Source: Mimachlamys varia (taxonomy: Eukaryota > Mollusca > Bivalvia > Pectinida > Pectinidae). From it: a stretch of DNA of 64,000 nucleotides. The stretch's first letter is position 1, and the number at the start of each line of letters is the position of its first letter. This document shows, piece by piece, positions 23,001 to 38,000 of the stretch. The notes under the pieces are model-generated. The model saw nothing but the letters and a program-made list of their open reading frames with translations. It had not been told where the DNA came from and made no database searches. Position numbers and translations under genes: made by a program. The stretch lies in contig OX392538.1 in assembly GCA_947623455.1 (NCBI GenBank), forward strand, positions 35,572,001 through 35,636,000, read 5' to 3'.

Positions 23001-26000
23001 AATGGAGTATCATAAAGCCACTATGGATCTAGCCGAATGAGATTCAGGGTCAATCTGATAAAATGTTGATCCTTGTTCTTCGTCCGTTACATAAAAACAT
23101 TATGTGTCTGAAGTCATGTTCAGGTGACCTTTTACATAAGTTAATCAAATCCCCACTTCCTGAATCTTGAACGAGAAGTTTTTGGGCGAAAAAGCTCGCA
23201 TTATCTTATCTGTGCGTTTAGTCATTTCGTCAAAACAAGTTTATGTAATTTTTGTGACGATATGACTTGCTACGGATCACAGCGTCAACCGTCATCAATT
23301 AGCCGGAATCCGCTAGTGTGAAGTAAACTGGCTGCATTTTATTGCAATCAGATGACTTCCAGGTCAGTGTCGTTATTCTATTGAAACTAAGGGGAGGTAA
23401 CGCTATACACGAAAATTCATAGTACAGTTTGGCAAGGATCATGAATCCAACTTTTCTAATATTTACGCTCTCATCAGTAATGATATATATATTTCTGTAT
23501 TAATAAAATATTAATTTTTGTAATTTGATTTATTGTCTATGAATTTCAATATTTATGCTTACCCCCGAGTATAAATACACCTTTCGATGAGCTGAAGTGT
23601 TCAAAGCTGTTTTCATGTTTCCAATCATTTCTTTTAACAATGGACCTAGAAACAGACAACCATCAATTAAAAACAAGATTATTATTATTATTCGCATACC
23701 GACTATTATGTTGAGCGCGATGAAAACCATTTTGTTATATTTTGATTCTGAAATACGAATATATACAGAGCTATAAGTTTCTCCTGGTTTTATAAGAAGT
23801 AGGAAATCATTTTTGGCTGTTTTGCGTTCTATCCTGGGTTCAATGTTATGAAAATAATTCTTCTTTTAATTGCTAACAAATCAGGCAATTATGAAATACA
23901 TGCATTTATGTATGTGAAGAAGCACATTTCAAAATAGAGATACGTACTTTTTAAAATGGTAAACAATCAAATAGTCTGATTTAGTATAATGTTTGAATCA
24001 TTTAAATTGTTTCATTACTACCATTTGTAGGAGTTGTTTTGTGGGGAAGATATTTCTGATTGCGCTGGCTAATACTATGATCCGCAGAAGTAATATGCTG
24101 CCATTTCGCTTATGTCTTTGCACTTCCCGGATTTTAGAAGGTGTCAAATATCCCGTTTCAGTGCTTACACAGTTAATTGTAGTTTAGTTCCCCCATATAT
24201 CCAGATTACGAATTCATTTTATTTTTCTAATTTAAGTGGCAAATTCGCGAAAAAATCAGCACACGTAAAAAACCCGCTTTGCAGTATGGTTGAGAGACTT
24301 AATATGATACTAACATGTTTACACTTATATCAAGTGTAACACGACTTTAAAACTTATGCTTTATTGCTATAAGTAAACGACGTTTATACAAAATAGTCAT
24401 GTTGACTGTGATCTAATACTGTTTTTCTATACAAAACACCCATATCTGTTTCCACTGCACTTACCTCCCTTTAATTTTGCCATTTCAGACGTAGGAACGA
24501 AATTTGCAGCAGAGACATCACGAATGGTCTTAACCAGGTCGAGCGGCAGCACATCCTTCCACTCCGGTAAACTCAAGTTGTGTACATACTGAAAAATAAT
24601 CTTAGCTATTAATAGGTTGTTTAGCTTAAAACACCAAATCAAACACACTGAAGTTAAACATATAGTCCATCATTGCAGTTTTTGTCTCACAATTAGTATT
24701 CAAACGGTACTGTCTTGCAAAAGTATTTTTTTCATTTATGTTACATTTCAAAAGATTTGATTCATGCCGAAATTTTTAGAATGGAAATTAAGTATTGGTT
24801 TAAGTGTAAATGCCATATTTATTTAAAAATTCTTAATTTACTTAAGTTTTTCCCAATTTCACTGTGTTTTAAAAATCAAATTGCATATATATATATTGAA
24901 TCAACTTTAAATATTTATAAAGAAAATATATGAAAAAAAAATTTGAGAATATCAAAGCTTCAACAAAACCATAATCCGAACTCAAAATCGATGAAACTAG
25001 GGGCAAAATAGGAACAAAGGAAAGATTTACATGGAGACTCTCGTAAAAGCACAAGAGAATAAGACCAAGTGTTCCGGAAGAGTAAGCGTCTTCTGCTTCA
25101 TCGACAACACCCGACCATGTAAATCTTAGTCACATCCAAGTAAGCATCAATCATCAAAATGAGAACCAAGTCATCATTGTCATCACAACAAGTAAACACA
25201 CTAACAAGCAAACTCAAAAACGTCCATCTTTATATCACACAAAGATATAGAATATTTCGCGATGATATCAAGATGGCGACCATAAAACTTGCCCATAGTC
25301 TTCATCAACCTGCATTTCTCGAATCCCTGTGCCATAAGTTTGTTCGTCAGCAGTCGACATCTATCACGAAAATCGCGATATTCAGAGCAAGCCCTAGATT
25401 AACGAATGAACTGCGACATGTAAACACCATAGGATGGAGAAGCAGGGATGTTACTATCAAGAAAGGGAAAGTTCACGATCGGAAAATCGAAATCGTCACG
25501 TTTATCATACAGCGTAGTAGTAAGTTGCCCCTGTTGGTCATAGTTTAAGTAAAGATCGAGGTAAGAAGCTGATATAGGAGAGTCTGTTGTGTCTTTAATC
25601 TCAAGTTCAGTAGGGTATATGCGATCGATTAGGTCAGCAAACTTCTTGTTGTTTATAGACAACACATCGTCGATATACCTGAAAGTGAAATTGAAAGATT
25701 TGGCAAGGTTTTTGTTACCCGTCCTGATAAGCCCCTCGACAAATTCAGCCTCGTATGAAAACAAAAACAAGTCAGCCAAAAGTGGTGCAAAGTTAGTGCC
25801 CATTGGAATGCCAACAGTCTGTTGAAAAATCTTTCCTCCGAACTCAACAAAGATATTGTCAACCAGGAATTCAATCATTCGAACTATATCTTCCTCAGTA
25901 TATTTCACCCTAGCTTTTGTTGTGTTTTTCACAAAGTATGCTCCAATATAGCTCACAACCATGTATTTGTATCGTCATTCACCTTTCTTAGAAAAGAAAG

Positions 26001-29000
26001 CTCTCATTATGAGAGACCGAAGACGTTCTTTCAGTTTGACCTGTGGTATGGTAGTGTACAGGTTGGAAAAATCAAATGTTTTGATTGACGAAACATTTTT
26101 GAAATGTATATTCATGTACAAAATAAAATAATTTCCTCTTTCTAGCAAGAACAAGTCACTATAAACGGAATCATTATCAAAGTTATGTCACCTAGCTAAT
26201 TACCCCCTATTTGTGTATGCCAAGGTGTGCGCTGGAGATGCATTATTAACATGGATTAACAGGTATTACAAATTTGGGCAGTTTGACCTTAGGTAGCTGA
26301 ACAGGTAAGCCAACACTTTATTTCACACACATACTATGATACTGACGTGTCCCAGAAAGACGAGACAGCTGTATGGTGCAGTTTAATTAATTTTGTCAGC
26401 ATACTGTATCTACTTCTTTATGTAAAAGGTGCAGCATGTGTGTGTGTATATGTGTGTGCGTTACATCATCTTTCATTAACAAGCTTCACAAGCGTTAAGT
26501 CCTCGAAACGAATCATAATCAAATTGGTAGTATGGAAGGCTTGGTTCCGTGTCCTCGATCTCCATAGCAACACTACATTACTCACCTGGCAAAATAAACA
26601 GTCTGTTATCTTCCCCCAAGTTTCCCTGGTGAGTCCCGAAATATTCACAATTTTATCTATCAGTCCCTAGAATAAACAAATTCAAAATAAATCAGCATTT
26701 TCTTATCAATGTAAAATCATGTTGATTTAGCTCATTCCGACTTTAAAGGTTTGAATTGCTGCATGCATCAAATATATTAAAATAAACCTAAAACTTCGTG
26801 TTTAGTTGTAGAGGTCTCCATTTTGCTGGGATATATCTGGGCCCGTATTCATGAAACCGTTCTCATGCTCAAGCATGGATTCTGTGTTCAAGCCAGCTTT
26901 CCTGAAACTCTCCTTAATCATGTCGAAGAGTCGAAAAGTCAATGTAAATGTTGGAAACAGTTTTTGGCTTCATCTCTCTTCAACTTTTCCTAAAACTTTG
27001 ACAAAGTTAGATTTTGAAAGAATCTATGGCTAAAACAAGAAGTAAGGCTTGAGCACGAAATTCATGGCTGAGCATGAGAACGGTTTCATGAATATGGGCC
27101 CTGGACTTTTAATTTAAGATTCATGAAGTGACCGATGCAATGTTCTTTTTATTAATTATTTAGACTACCAACAAAGAACTTGAATAGTCCTGAACATTTT
27201 GATATTGATTCATATGAAATCTATCTTTTAACTTGAAAATGTCACCAAGACATGAATGCCCCCGCCAGCATGTGAAATTGATTAATGATTCTTGCAAATC
27301 AGAAAGCCATTTAGTTTTTGTCATCAATTAACAACGTCATTGTGTGAGTATAACCTAACCAAATGTACATACAAGTTTTCATTAAAATCTCCATTTTCCG
27401 TATTTCACTGTGCGTAATTTTCGTATGTGTCACATTTATCGATGTATAGTAGGTTAATATGTCAAGCAGGTTTTTATGAACAAAATAAGAGATAATATGT
27501 TTCTGTGTGATAATTCCTTGTCTTCGTTATGGATCCATTTCTGAACCTTGTCACACACCCTTACAAAACGTCACAAAGAAGTTCATAGTTCAGGCCCCAT
27601 GGACCTTTTGAATTTTTGAAACACTGTTTCAGGAGAGTATGCTGGGGTGCTATACATGACACTTAGTTTGGATTTAATCGGGTCGTGGATAAAATCCCAT
27701 TGTTCGTAAAAGAGGTCCTTTGCGGTAAGATGAATGAAAGACTGGAAAAACAAATCTTTGAAGTTACCTGACTATCATGTTTTTACTCAAGAATCGCCGG
27801 AAATATTAAACTTTAGAAAATAGAAATCAACGAATAGAAAGTTTCTCTATTATGATGTGTAATAAAAAATAGTATTTCTATGATTTAAATGCGAAAGTTA
27901 TATGTTTAATCAAATTAATTAACACAATATTACATTTTAGATGAATTCAAGTCTACTTCAGTTGCTATGTCTTAAATCTTTGAAAGTTATGTGCAACTTC
28001 ACAATAATGTTCGATTTCAGTAATTGCATTACTTTGATTCCTACCCCCTCCCCCTAGTTTAATTCCTTTTTAGTTCTCGGATTATTGTTTTGTTGACGCT
28101 TCGGTATTCTCTGGGTTTTTTTCTCTAAACATCTCTTCAATCTTAATCTAAATGCATTTTTGTCCTCACCGAAACTTAATGCCTCTTTTAAACAAATCAA
28201 CTGCGATTATTTCTAATTATATTTTCTTATATACGAAAGTGATTTTCCTCATATCGATTGGGGTAAAAATGATACTAGGCCATAAAAACAATAATGCAAT
28301 AACTTATGTGTTGAAAGTGCATTCGAATGCGAATCGAACACATCGAATGCGACCCAAGGATGGGGTCAAGTGTCAAGAGCATAAGAATCAAGCAATCGCG
28401 CACCTTCGGCACTTTCCGTAAACGAGTGTTTTCTCGTTTACGGAAATTCCGACGGTTCTCGATTGAAGATGCAAGATGGTTGACAGTAGGCGGAAAATGT
28501 AAGTCGCGAAGCTTTAAAATGTAATGTATCTAATGAGTCTAAACTTTTAGAGGGGAAGGTTTTTAAACTTGGCAGATAGTATATTAGATACGTTGAAAAC
28601 AAAGAGCCGGTAGGGTTTAGTGTTTAAACACTGATTTGATGGTGAAAACATTGACGAAGGCTCACATCGCATGTTAAAATCAGAAATAAACTGATTCAAT
28701 GTGAACTGCATTATGAGAGAGAACAATGTTTATATGGCATTTTCAAAACTTGTTTCTGGTAATTTTAATATACATAGAGCTAGACACTTATTAGGACTCG
28801 TAATATTTTTAGCTCAACTGATCCGAAGGACCAAGGTGAGGTCCATTGTCCCTTTGAATGTTTGGTTAGATGAAAAGACAGTGGATGTCGTCGATAAAGC
28901 AGAAGAAGCTTACTCTTCCGGAAAACCAGGTCTTATTATTTTGTACTTTTACAGGGGTCTCCATGTAACTATTTCCTTTGTTCATATTTTGCCCCTGGTT

Positions 29001-32000
29001 TAATCGATTTTGAGTTCGGATTATGATTTTGTTAACGCTTCGGTATTCTTTAATTTTTTTTATATGTTTTTACATTTTAGCCTTTGACCTGCACAACTCC
29101 GTCTTCTATCGGTACTGCATCTTCTCTAAATCCATTACCACTTTCAGTGAATCCCTTCGTAACGCTGTTCAAAATGTTAAAGCGACATTGATTTCATCGT
29201 CAGCCTCGTTTATAATAATAATTTCATTATCAGCATCAACTAATCCATCACTATGTTTATAACTCGGGCTGTGATTGCGTTATTGAAAGATATATTTGTT
29301 TATTCGAGTTACGATCCGGTAAGTTCGATTCGAAATTAGGATGATGCAAACCAGCGCATGCGCGCTTGAATTTCTCGAGTCTGTAGTGTTACAGAATCGA
29401 ATGCAGCCAAACTTCGCTCTCAATGCTGTCATAAACGCTTAATATTGACCAGCAATACTGTTGTTTAAATATTTTAATATTAAAGAACTATTTTGTTTAA
29501 ATATGTCTTTGTTAATCGCGCAATTGCGGTAGATACTACTCCCTGCTTGACGATCAGTAATATGAGTGGAATCACTGGTTCACCCGTCAACAGTATAACG
29601 TGACCTGCTGTTGGCTTTCGGCAGTATACTTTAGTCCAATAGAACTTTAAATCGGCAAACGATACTTACACAAAAAATACGCCGTCCTTGAATAACCCAA
29701 GATGTTAATAGGATGTAAACCATGATAAAACCAATCAAAATCAAAACAGATCTTAGCTTATCAAAGTTCCTCCAACAAAACTTCTTTTTCAAATCAAAAA
29801 CCAACGAGAGAGAGAAAGAAAGAAAGGGAGAGAGAGAGAGAAAGGGAGAGAGAAAGAGAAAGGGAGAGAGAGAGAGAGAGACGGAGATAGGGAGAGAGAG
29901 AACCATGAAGGAGCGAGCAATATACACGAAGAGAAAGTTGACACTTACCTGATGCTGAGCCATGAATTGAAGCAATGTGTTATTTACACTATATTCGGAA
30001 TGCAGTTGGTCATATCTGGGACAGGTAAAGCCCATACTTATTGTCTGGAATACAAAATGTAAAATATCCCTTAGTTTTTGCATGCAATGTTATGATACTC
30101 TTTAAAGAGGCATCACGGTAAAACTATATTTTTTTACGCTTATTTAGAATTATTGTATATATGAATTAAATGTATACTCTTGTGGAAAATTAATGGGCGA
30201 TTTACGCTGAAATATGTTCTCAAAAAATTTAATTAATAATTAAAAAAGGGAATCACTATTCGTTGATCAACGATTTGGACATGCAAATTTTTTGCATCAC
30301 ATATGATAACGCATGCGCATAACAAGCTACATCGGTAAACAAAAAATGGCGAATCGCGTGACCTACATGTAACTACCAAGCGAAAAGTGGCCGAATGGTC
30401 AAACTTTAACGTAAGGATTATATTCGGAAGCATAATGAGGGATGGGAAGTATTCAAGGGAGAGACTAACAGCCCAATTGTTTGCATGTTACAGTTTTCTT
30501 CTGGATAGCCGGTGACACAGTTTTGATTTGGTTTTGGGGCCTCCCAAGGGATAACTCTTTCATTCCTCTGTTACATGAAATGCGTGTGTAAAACTTGAAA
30601 GCGTGTATTGTAATATTCCCTTTATAATATTCCAGTAAAACGGCATTATTGAATTATATTGCTGAAGAGAAAGACCTTTTCACATACAAGAAAAACCGTA
30701 TGGGGGGGGGGGGGTTACGTTGGAAAACGCCGGTATATGGCGATTGAGTTTAATGTATACAGATTCAATTTGGACAAAATGAATAAATTTATGTCATCAT
30801 GTGCGGATAAAAAATTATTGTCATAGCTAATCTATAAAATACGGATTGTACAAATATTATCGGGTTTGGACCCCGGTAATAAATTTGATATGAATCAAAA
30901 TATATGCATTATATAAGTGAAGTCATTAATTCATAAAAAAAATCATATACATGTATGTCCTATGTCTGCAGTTGTGTTGAAAATGTTAACGAACCATTCA
31001 ATTGATATAAAAAAAAAGTAAAATGAATCATAACATGTATAAATGGATTAAGTATTGGACAATTATCTTCTCGACAAGTTCCAAATTTGATATATATATT
31101 ATACATGTATTCTACATGTTTAGTGCGTGGTGCGTCAGATGAGTGCACGGACTTCCGTGATACATATATAATTGTAAGTGTAAAAGTATGTTGACGCTGA
31201 AAGTTGGATAGATTTTAGATGAATATATAGATAGTCTGAAAAAAAATCTTCAAGACATCGAGTTGTATTAAAATAATCGGAATCATTTCATTTTATTTTT
31301 GTACTTTTCAATGCATGCACACCTTTTGTGAAATGGTTCTAAATGAGGATTCGTGAAAATAACTTTTTTACAGAAATTAAGGTTTGCCCTATGGTTGTCA
31401 TCGTCGGTCACCCACATGACACTGTTAAACAATGTAAGAGTGCAGTGTCGTGTGGGTTTCTGTACCCATTTGCATCGGTTTCAGTCAGGTACTGATGTCG
31501 ATAAATGATGCAGAGATGTCGACATAAATTTCTTCATATGAATATCGTGTGTAATTAACGTCTGATTATTAATGTGAATGTGATTCAATAAATTTATACA
31601 CGGACTTTGTGTCTGGTTCATCATCGGACGTACATGTATATACATTACGCGTCCCCTCTTGGGGGCCCCTTCGTCAAATTGACCGAGAACGCTATCACTT
31701 GTCGCGTGATCAGTGCTATTTTTATCGGGCTTTCCCGAGAAATGCAATTTCGCCAGTGGCTAATAAACACATTTTGAGCGGACTTTGAATATTGAAATAA
31801 CAGGGAAATGTATCTGGTAGTGCAGAGAGCATGTACATTCAAGAAATTCATTGTAGACTTCCCCGGGATGCCCCTTTAAACGTATGATTCGGAGAAGTTA
31901 TATATGTTAAAATTTACAGAACAAAAAAAGTTAAGCAATTTCAAAATATATTTCATTGATGAAAGAGCATTGATCAAAACATACTTCAAAAGATACCAGA

Positions 32001-35000
32001 AAAAAAACACATTTATTACAGTTGTAACGCACAACGCACCAAAACATGTCTCATCAAACACGTGCACGATTTGGTACAATTGGTTGATAAATATCACTGA
32101 AGGAAAAAGATACGGCACTCTCTTGTCGCATTGTATTGATTGGAGTTATGGTAAATACGATTAGAGTAAACTGTATTACAGTGACTATGATATACCGGAG
32201 TTAAATAGCTGTCTTGTGTTGTCTGGCGATCTGCGACCGGATCTCCGGATGACCTTTATTTTAATTAAACTTGAAGCTTATAATGAGTAATTTGTACATA
32301 TATCAATGTTTTCACACCTAGGCGAGTGTTGTTAAGGACTAGGTACAGGACAATACAATATGGCGGAGATGATTTTACCAAAACTTGATATTTTACTAAA
32401 TACTGCAAAATACATGACCAAAATAGACCACAAAGTACATTTTGTGATGGAGAATCGATAATATCAACCATATTTTGGTACGTTTGGTGTTTTTTCTGAT
32501 ATTTGGTGTTATATGCCTTAAAACGCGTGCACGTTTTCAGAATACTGCGAAAGATAATAAAAACAATGAATATCATTTTTTGTTTTTTTTTAATATACAC
32601 CGAATAATAAACGAGCCTTCGATTTTTGAATAGATCTCTCTTTCAATTGAAAACTGCAGAATAAGAGAACGTACTCGGCAACTTACGCACATTCTGAACA
32701 CCGATCACATCTGGATTAAATTTTTGGATTTTCCATCGCCGATCGACAAATTTATGTGGCACGCCGCATGGTCAAAACAAAAATCTTACCGTCTGCGGTA
32801 TGACTTAAATCAAATATCTTCCCGTTGCATGTAGCGAAATATACTCCTCTACACTCCATTTTGAATTATTTACCTTTTTAGATATTCATATGCCTGACTT
32901 AGAGGCATGGTGAAACATCGACAAAAATAACAATTAAATTGAATTCCAGTATGCAGTAAAGGTAAATAATGTTACTTGGTATATCGTCACAAAGCAAAAG
33001 CTGTCTATTCCTATCACGATAAATTGTTAATAGCGATTGTCAGTTTTCCTTTTTTGGGGCGAATGTACAGCACGTGAAAAGATGTTCTTCGGCACTTCCG
33101 GCGGTGTTTGTTAGGTACTTTAATGATTTTGCAAGAATTTTCAACAAAGTTTCATTTGTGTTGTATAAATTTTGATGGAATTCGTATATATAATACACTT
33201 CCGCGTGGATCGGACAGTATTAACTCGCTGATTATACCGATTCGTTCTAGGCTTCGCACCTGTCAAACATCGCTAGCGTAAATTGTTGCCATTGTAAACA
33301 TGTGTTGCAGTTGCGGCACATGGGTATCAAAATACATTTCTCAAACTTGATTAGTAATTAGGTAACCGTATCGTTAATGTAAATTACGTTATGTCGATGT
33401 AATTATTTTAATTTTATACATTTATTTGACACGAAACTTACATTAACATGACAAATAACCCATTTTAATGTAAAAAATGCACCTATATTGCCTCAATGAG
33501 ATACAGGTAACTAATTTTACCTGAACTGAAGAGCATGCAATGGACGACATTTTTTGGAGGGAGTACCTGTGTATTTATCCCTGATACTCTGATTTACAGA
33601 CTAATATCGAAATTTTAACAGTGGGTTATCATTCTATGACCATTGCTGTAACTTTGTCTTATTGTTTTGAAACGTTTCAAATAACTATATGAAAAATATT
33701 TGCGCATTCCCATTTGGATATTATTTACTGAATATCTTTTTCCCAAGTATAGATTTTTTTTAATTTTGGGGGCTGAACTACATTTTATATCAATATTAAA
33801 CATAATGGGATAAAGCGTATGCCATATATTGGAAGGAAACATTAAAATTCAATTTTACAATGTTGGTTCAATGGACTACTAAGCCGTTTTATGGAGCAAA
33901 TATAAACATACATGGATCGATATTTACGCATGTTTTCTCAATGAGATTAGGATGAATAATTTTCGCCAGATTATATTGGGCATTGTTTTTTTTTTTTTAT
34001 TTTTTTACCATTATTTTATTATAATTTTCATTTGCTAGAGGAATGTCAACTTTTAGTTTAACATCACCGGTCAATGAAAAAGAAAATTAATTAACATGGA
34101 CATTAATATATCAGAGATAATATTTGCAGATAGTATTTTCCAGGATTACAATGCAATCGGACAATCCTGTTCGATTCGAGAATATACTTTCTAGTCAGGT
34201 TTTTGCCATATGTTAGGTTGTCGCAAGTGTAGTGTATCGATCCGGATTAATGTGTAATCATTTTGAAAGTTTTGTCACATAAAGCCTTTTATTTACGTAC
34301 TAAAAAGTGGCTTGTGGCAGCTGTTACTTATTTCTATTTTAGGAACATAAAACAAGATCTGAATACAACAGTTACTGTAAATGTTGTTTTCATCTCTGGA
34401 ATAATATTGTGATTTGAATTTTCCATAACTGAGAGAATTTTCTACTGACTTGGATATTTCGATCATATCACACAATCGTCAGAACTATGTAGTGTCACTT
34501 AGGGCTTGGCTTGAACTACAGTCCGTGTACAATTCTCTCCTAGTGTTACGTGATTGTCTATCTTCATCGGTTTCGATCACTTCTCATTACACAGATCGGC
34601 TGATGTGTGATACCGTTGGAATAACCCAGTAATTAAACAATTATCTGAGTTATGGAAAGTTCATATCAAAATAGTATTCCAGAGATAAAAAAAAACGTTT
34701 ACAATATTCACATTGTATAAAGTGGCTGACATTCTGCTACCACTAGCCCTCCATCTCAAGGTTGTGGTGGCCAAGTGGTTAATTGGTCTGACATTCAACT
34801 ACCACTAGCCTCGTGGTTGCCCAGTGGATAATGTGTCTGACATCACGCTACCACTAGCCCTCTTCGTGGGCTAGTCGGTATTGGCCGTAGGTCGGTGATT
34901 TTTTCTCGAGTAATTTTGGCTTTCCTCCGTCATTAAAACCTGCCTTAGTCCTTAATAAACAAAAGCCAAAATATTTAATATACATACATAATCCTCGCCC

Positions 35001-38000
35001 TTTGGTTTGGTGTGGACAGGGATAGGCTGCCAGTCCAGGTCGGGGTTCCACTGTTGGTCAGTACCGTTGGGAGGATAGAGCCCACTGAGGACACAGTAGG
35101 CACTCATCAGAGTACGGTCATAGTCAGAGCTGGTTATCATGATCTGAGGTAAAATGACAAACGCATAGCCTTAAACAAATGTAGCTTAAGTAAATCTTTG
35201 ATATTTCCTGAGAAACATTTATGAACTGGTTCAGAAAGATATAACATTTTCATAATGTAAAGTCGGCAAGTCGAAAAAAACATCTTCTCAAGCAACGATA
35301 GAGATACATGCAACAGACATCAGCTGAAAGATATTCCGGTTATTTTCAACATTCCAGAAATAACCGATGAAGGACGAGTGTGACGTAACGTTATTATGTG
35401 ACGTAACGTAATTGTGTGACCTAACGTAAGTGTGTGACGTGTTTCCGGTTTTCCCTTTGGAGGGCTACTTCTGGACGAAAACAATAATCGGCAAAGGGTA
35501 GCAACAAAGGGAAAAATTCTGTTTACGCACGTATGTGTCACTATTCAAGAACTTCGCTCGGGCGACTTTGGCGCTAGAGAGCTGCGCTCTTATAAATATT
35601 CATAGATATTTTTATTGTTATGGATTTGTCAATACTAATTAATGTTTACATAATTTTAAGAAAAATTTACAACTGAGACATTTTGGGAAAATCCAGGAAT
35701 TCGTTAAAGTTTTAGCATATAACCAGCACATCTGTCATCATTTCAGTGATAGTATATTCTTTGATGTTCAGTTTTTCTAACAAGGTACAGTTGAAATATG
35801 TAGGGTCATATACGTGTACATATCATAACGCTGACTTTCAAACAATTTCTCTTATTACAGATGAAGATTTATTTCTTTTTTTTTTAATTTAACAACGTTA
35901 CATGTACGTTAAAGCACCTGGATTATCATCCAATTACACAACAAACAGTTGGGATATCAAAGTATTGGGACTTTACTTTTTAACAATTAAAAGGATTGTG
36001 AATTAGAAGTTTTCGTTTTAAGTTTTTGATGTTTTAACAGCCAATCTACAACATAAATCATTTATGACATGATACAAAATGTCTTATTTGGTAATAAAAC
36101 AACTCTTTCATTGCTAATAGGGGAAGTCAAAATTGTTATCCCGAGGTAGGTGGAATTTGTGTGGAACTGTTACCCGAGGTTGTTAGGCCGATTATTATTG
36201 TAAAATATTGCTAAAAAGAATAGAAATCGAAAGAATAAATACGCGACTTATTCATATTTTAAGTGAATACCTGAAGCTGTAGAATATATAACCAGGTAAA
36301 TGTTCGAACTTAAAACGTTTTAATAACAAACTTTACTTGAATCTTACACAACTCACCTCTGACTGGTTGTATCTCGAACTTAGAAGTATGCCTCCTCCAT
36401 ATCTTCTTTTAAAGAGTTTTCCTAAGTCATGTTCCTGACGCATTCCTTCCTTCAATGATAAAATGATCTATGACAGCATTGAGATAAACAGAGTCAGGCA
36501 ATTTTGACCATATGAACATCAGTTTTGCAATGTGTTTTTCTAAATGATTTGTTGTAATACAACTAGGTTTTGATATTTTTACTTTTTGTGCATGTAGATA
36601 TAAGGAGGAACAATTATAAAATCAAAGAAAGCAACATATTATTTTCATTACGTACATTGTCAATATGCAAGATAATATCATATGCTTAAAACATCACCTG
36701 AGATGTTTGCATTATTTTCTGAAAATAACAAAAAAAATATCAATATATTTATTCTTTTTACTATAATAGATAAAGGAATTCAATGCACATTTATATGTGT
36801 CTTGTCAATGTGAAGCAGAGGAAATTGTACCCATTCATACACTCTTTCTTTACTTCTTTCTGCTAGACCTCTGGCTTTCCTCCAATACTAAAACCGGGCA
36901 CGTCCTCAAATAATCATATCTGTTAATAGGACGTAAAACATAAACAACCCGAACCATCTTTTACCTGCGTCAGCTGACCCCATCCCTGTTTCCAATAACT
37001 TCTGTGTTTATCATTTGGGAATGTTCCAGTAGGACTTCGATCTCCATGGCGGAAAACCTGGGAAAATTAATAGGAAAAATGTTGTTTTTTTTTTTTGCAT
37101 GTTTCAAATTGGATTTTTTTATCCCAGTAATTTAGAGGGATGCTCGATTTGGGATTTTGGTTTCACCCCTCTTACACTATGCAGCCTCTCACAGGAGGTC
37201 TCTCTTACGTTTTTCACTCGTTCATGTTCATTTCGTCATATTTACTCGTTTTTCAAACACCATTCATACTCATACATTACCTTAGTATTTATACAAAACA
37301 ATATTTTTCAACACATTTTTGATTTAATATATTATTAAGCAAAAATAGGTACATGTATATATATTTGACGATTTCACAGTTACCCATAGCTTTTAATAGG
37401 GATAATTTCCAATCAAGCATGTATGTGTGCAAATAGTTCAACACCAATATGAAACCTACATAGAAGTATACAATACAATTACTTTAACAATAAACACAAA
37501 CATTGAAGGCAAAAAATTAAAGCACCAATCATTATATATACATAGCATCTACCATATTCATGATACTGGACATTTTTTCTATAATAGTTAGCCAATAATC
37601 CCATACATATTTCATAAAGAGTTTAATAGAAAGTAAAAGAGGATGAGTATTTTATTTTACATACATAAAGGTTATCTAACAGTGTCTTCAGTAACACCAA
37701 AAATATTTCACGCGTGGGGCTAATATTTTGATATTTTTCACGAGTGCGCTGTGAAAAATATCTATTTTATAGAATGAATGATTTTCGATATTTCACAAAT
37801 AAAAATGTAATAAAATTTAATCCTACTGTAGACAATTTTAAAGGAATGTAAATGCGTAATTCATTTCAAGTTGTTTATACTGAAGCTAATAAAAGGCATG
37901 CTGTAATGCATGTATAATGAAACCACTTTGAAACTTTAGCTTACGGGGGACTAAAGACTTAAGTTACCCCACATTTCATTCAATCAAATCAATAGCGATA

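Noticed and set aside
25399..25962. 187-codon frame as a host gene
   Set aside because: It holds RT motifs and lies in a retroelement with an upstream TGA and the stop at SQFIR inside the conserved domain.
29631..30083. 150-codon minus-strand frame
   Set aside because: Only 29949-30044 is coding (acid phosphatase exon 5); the rest reads through the splice donor into GA repeats and a SINE.
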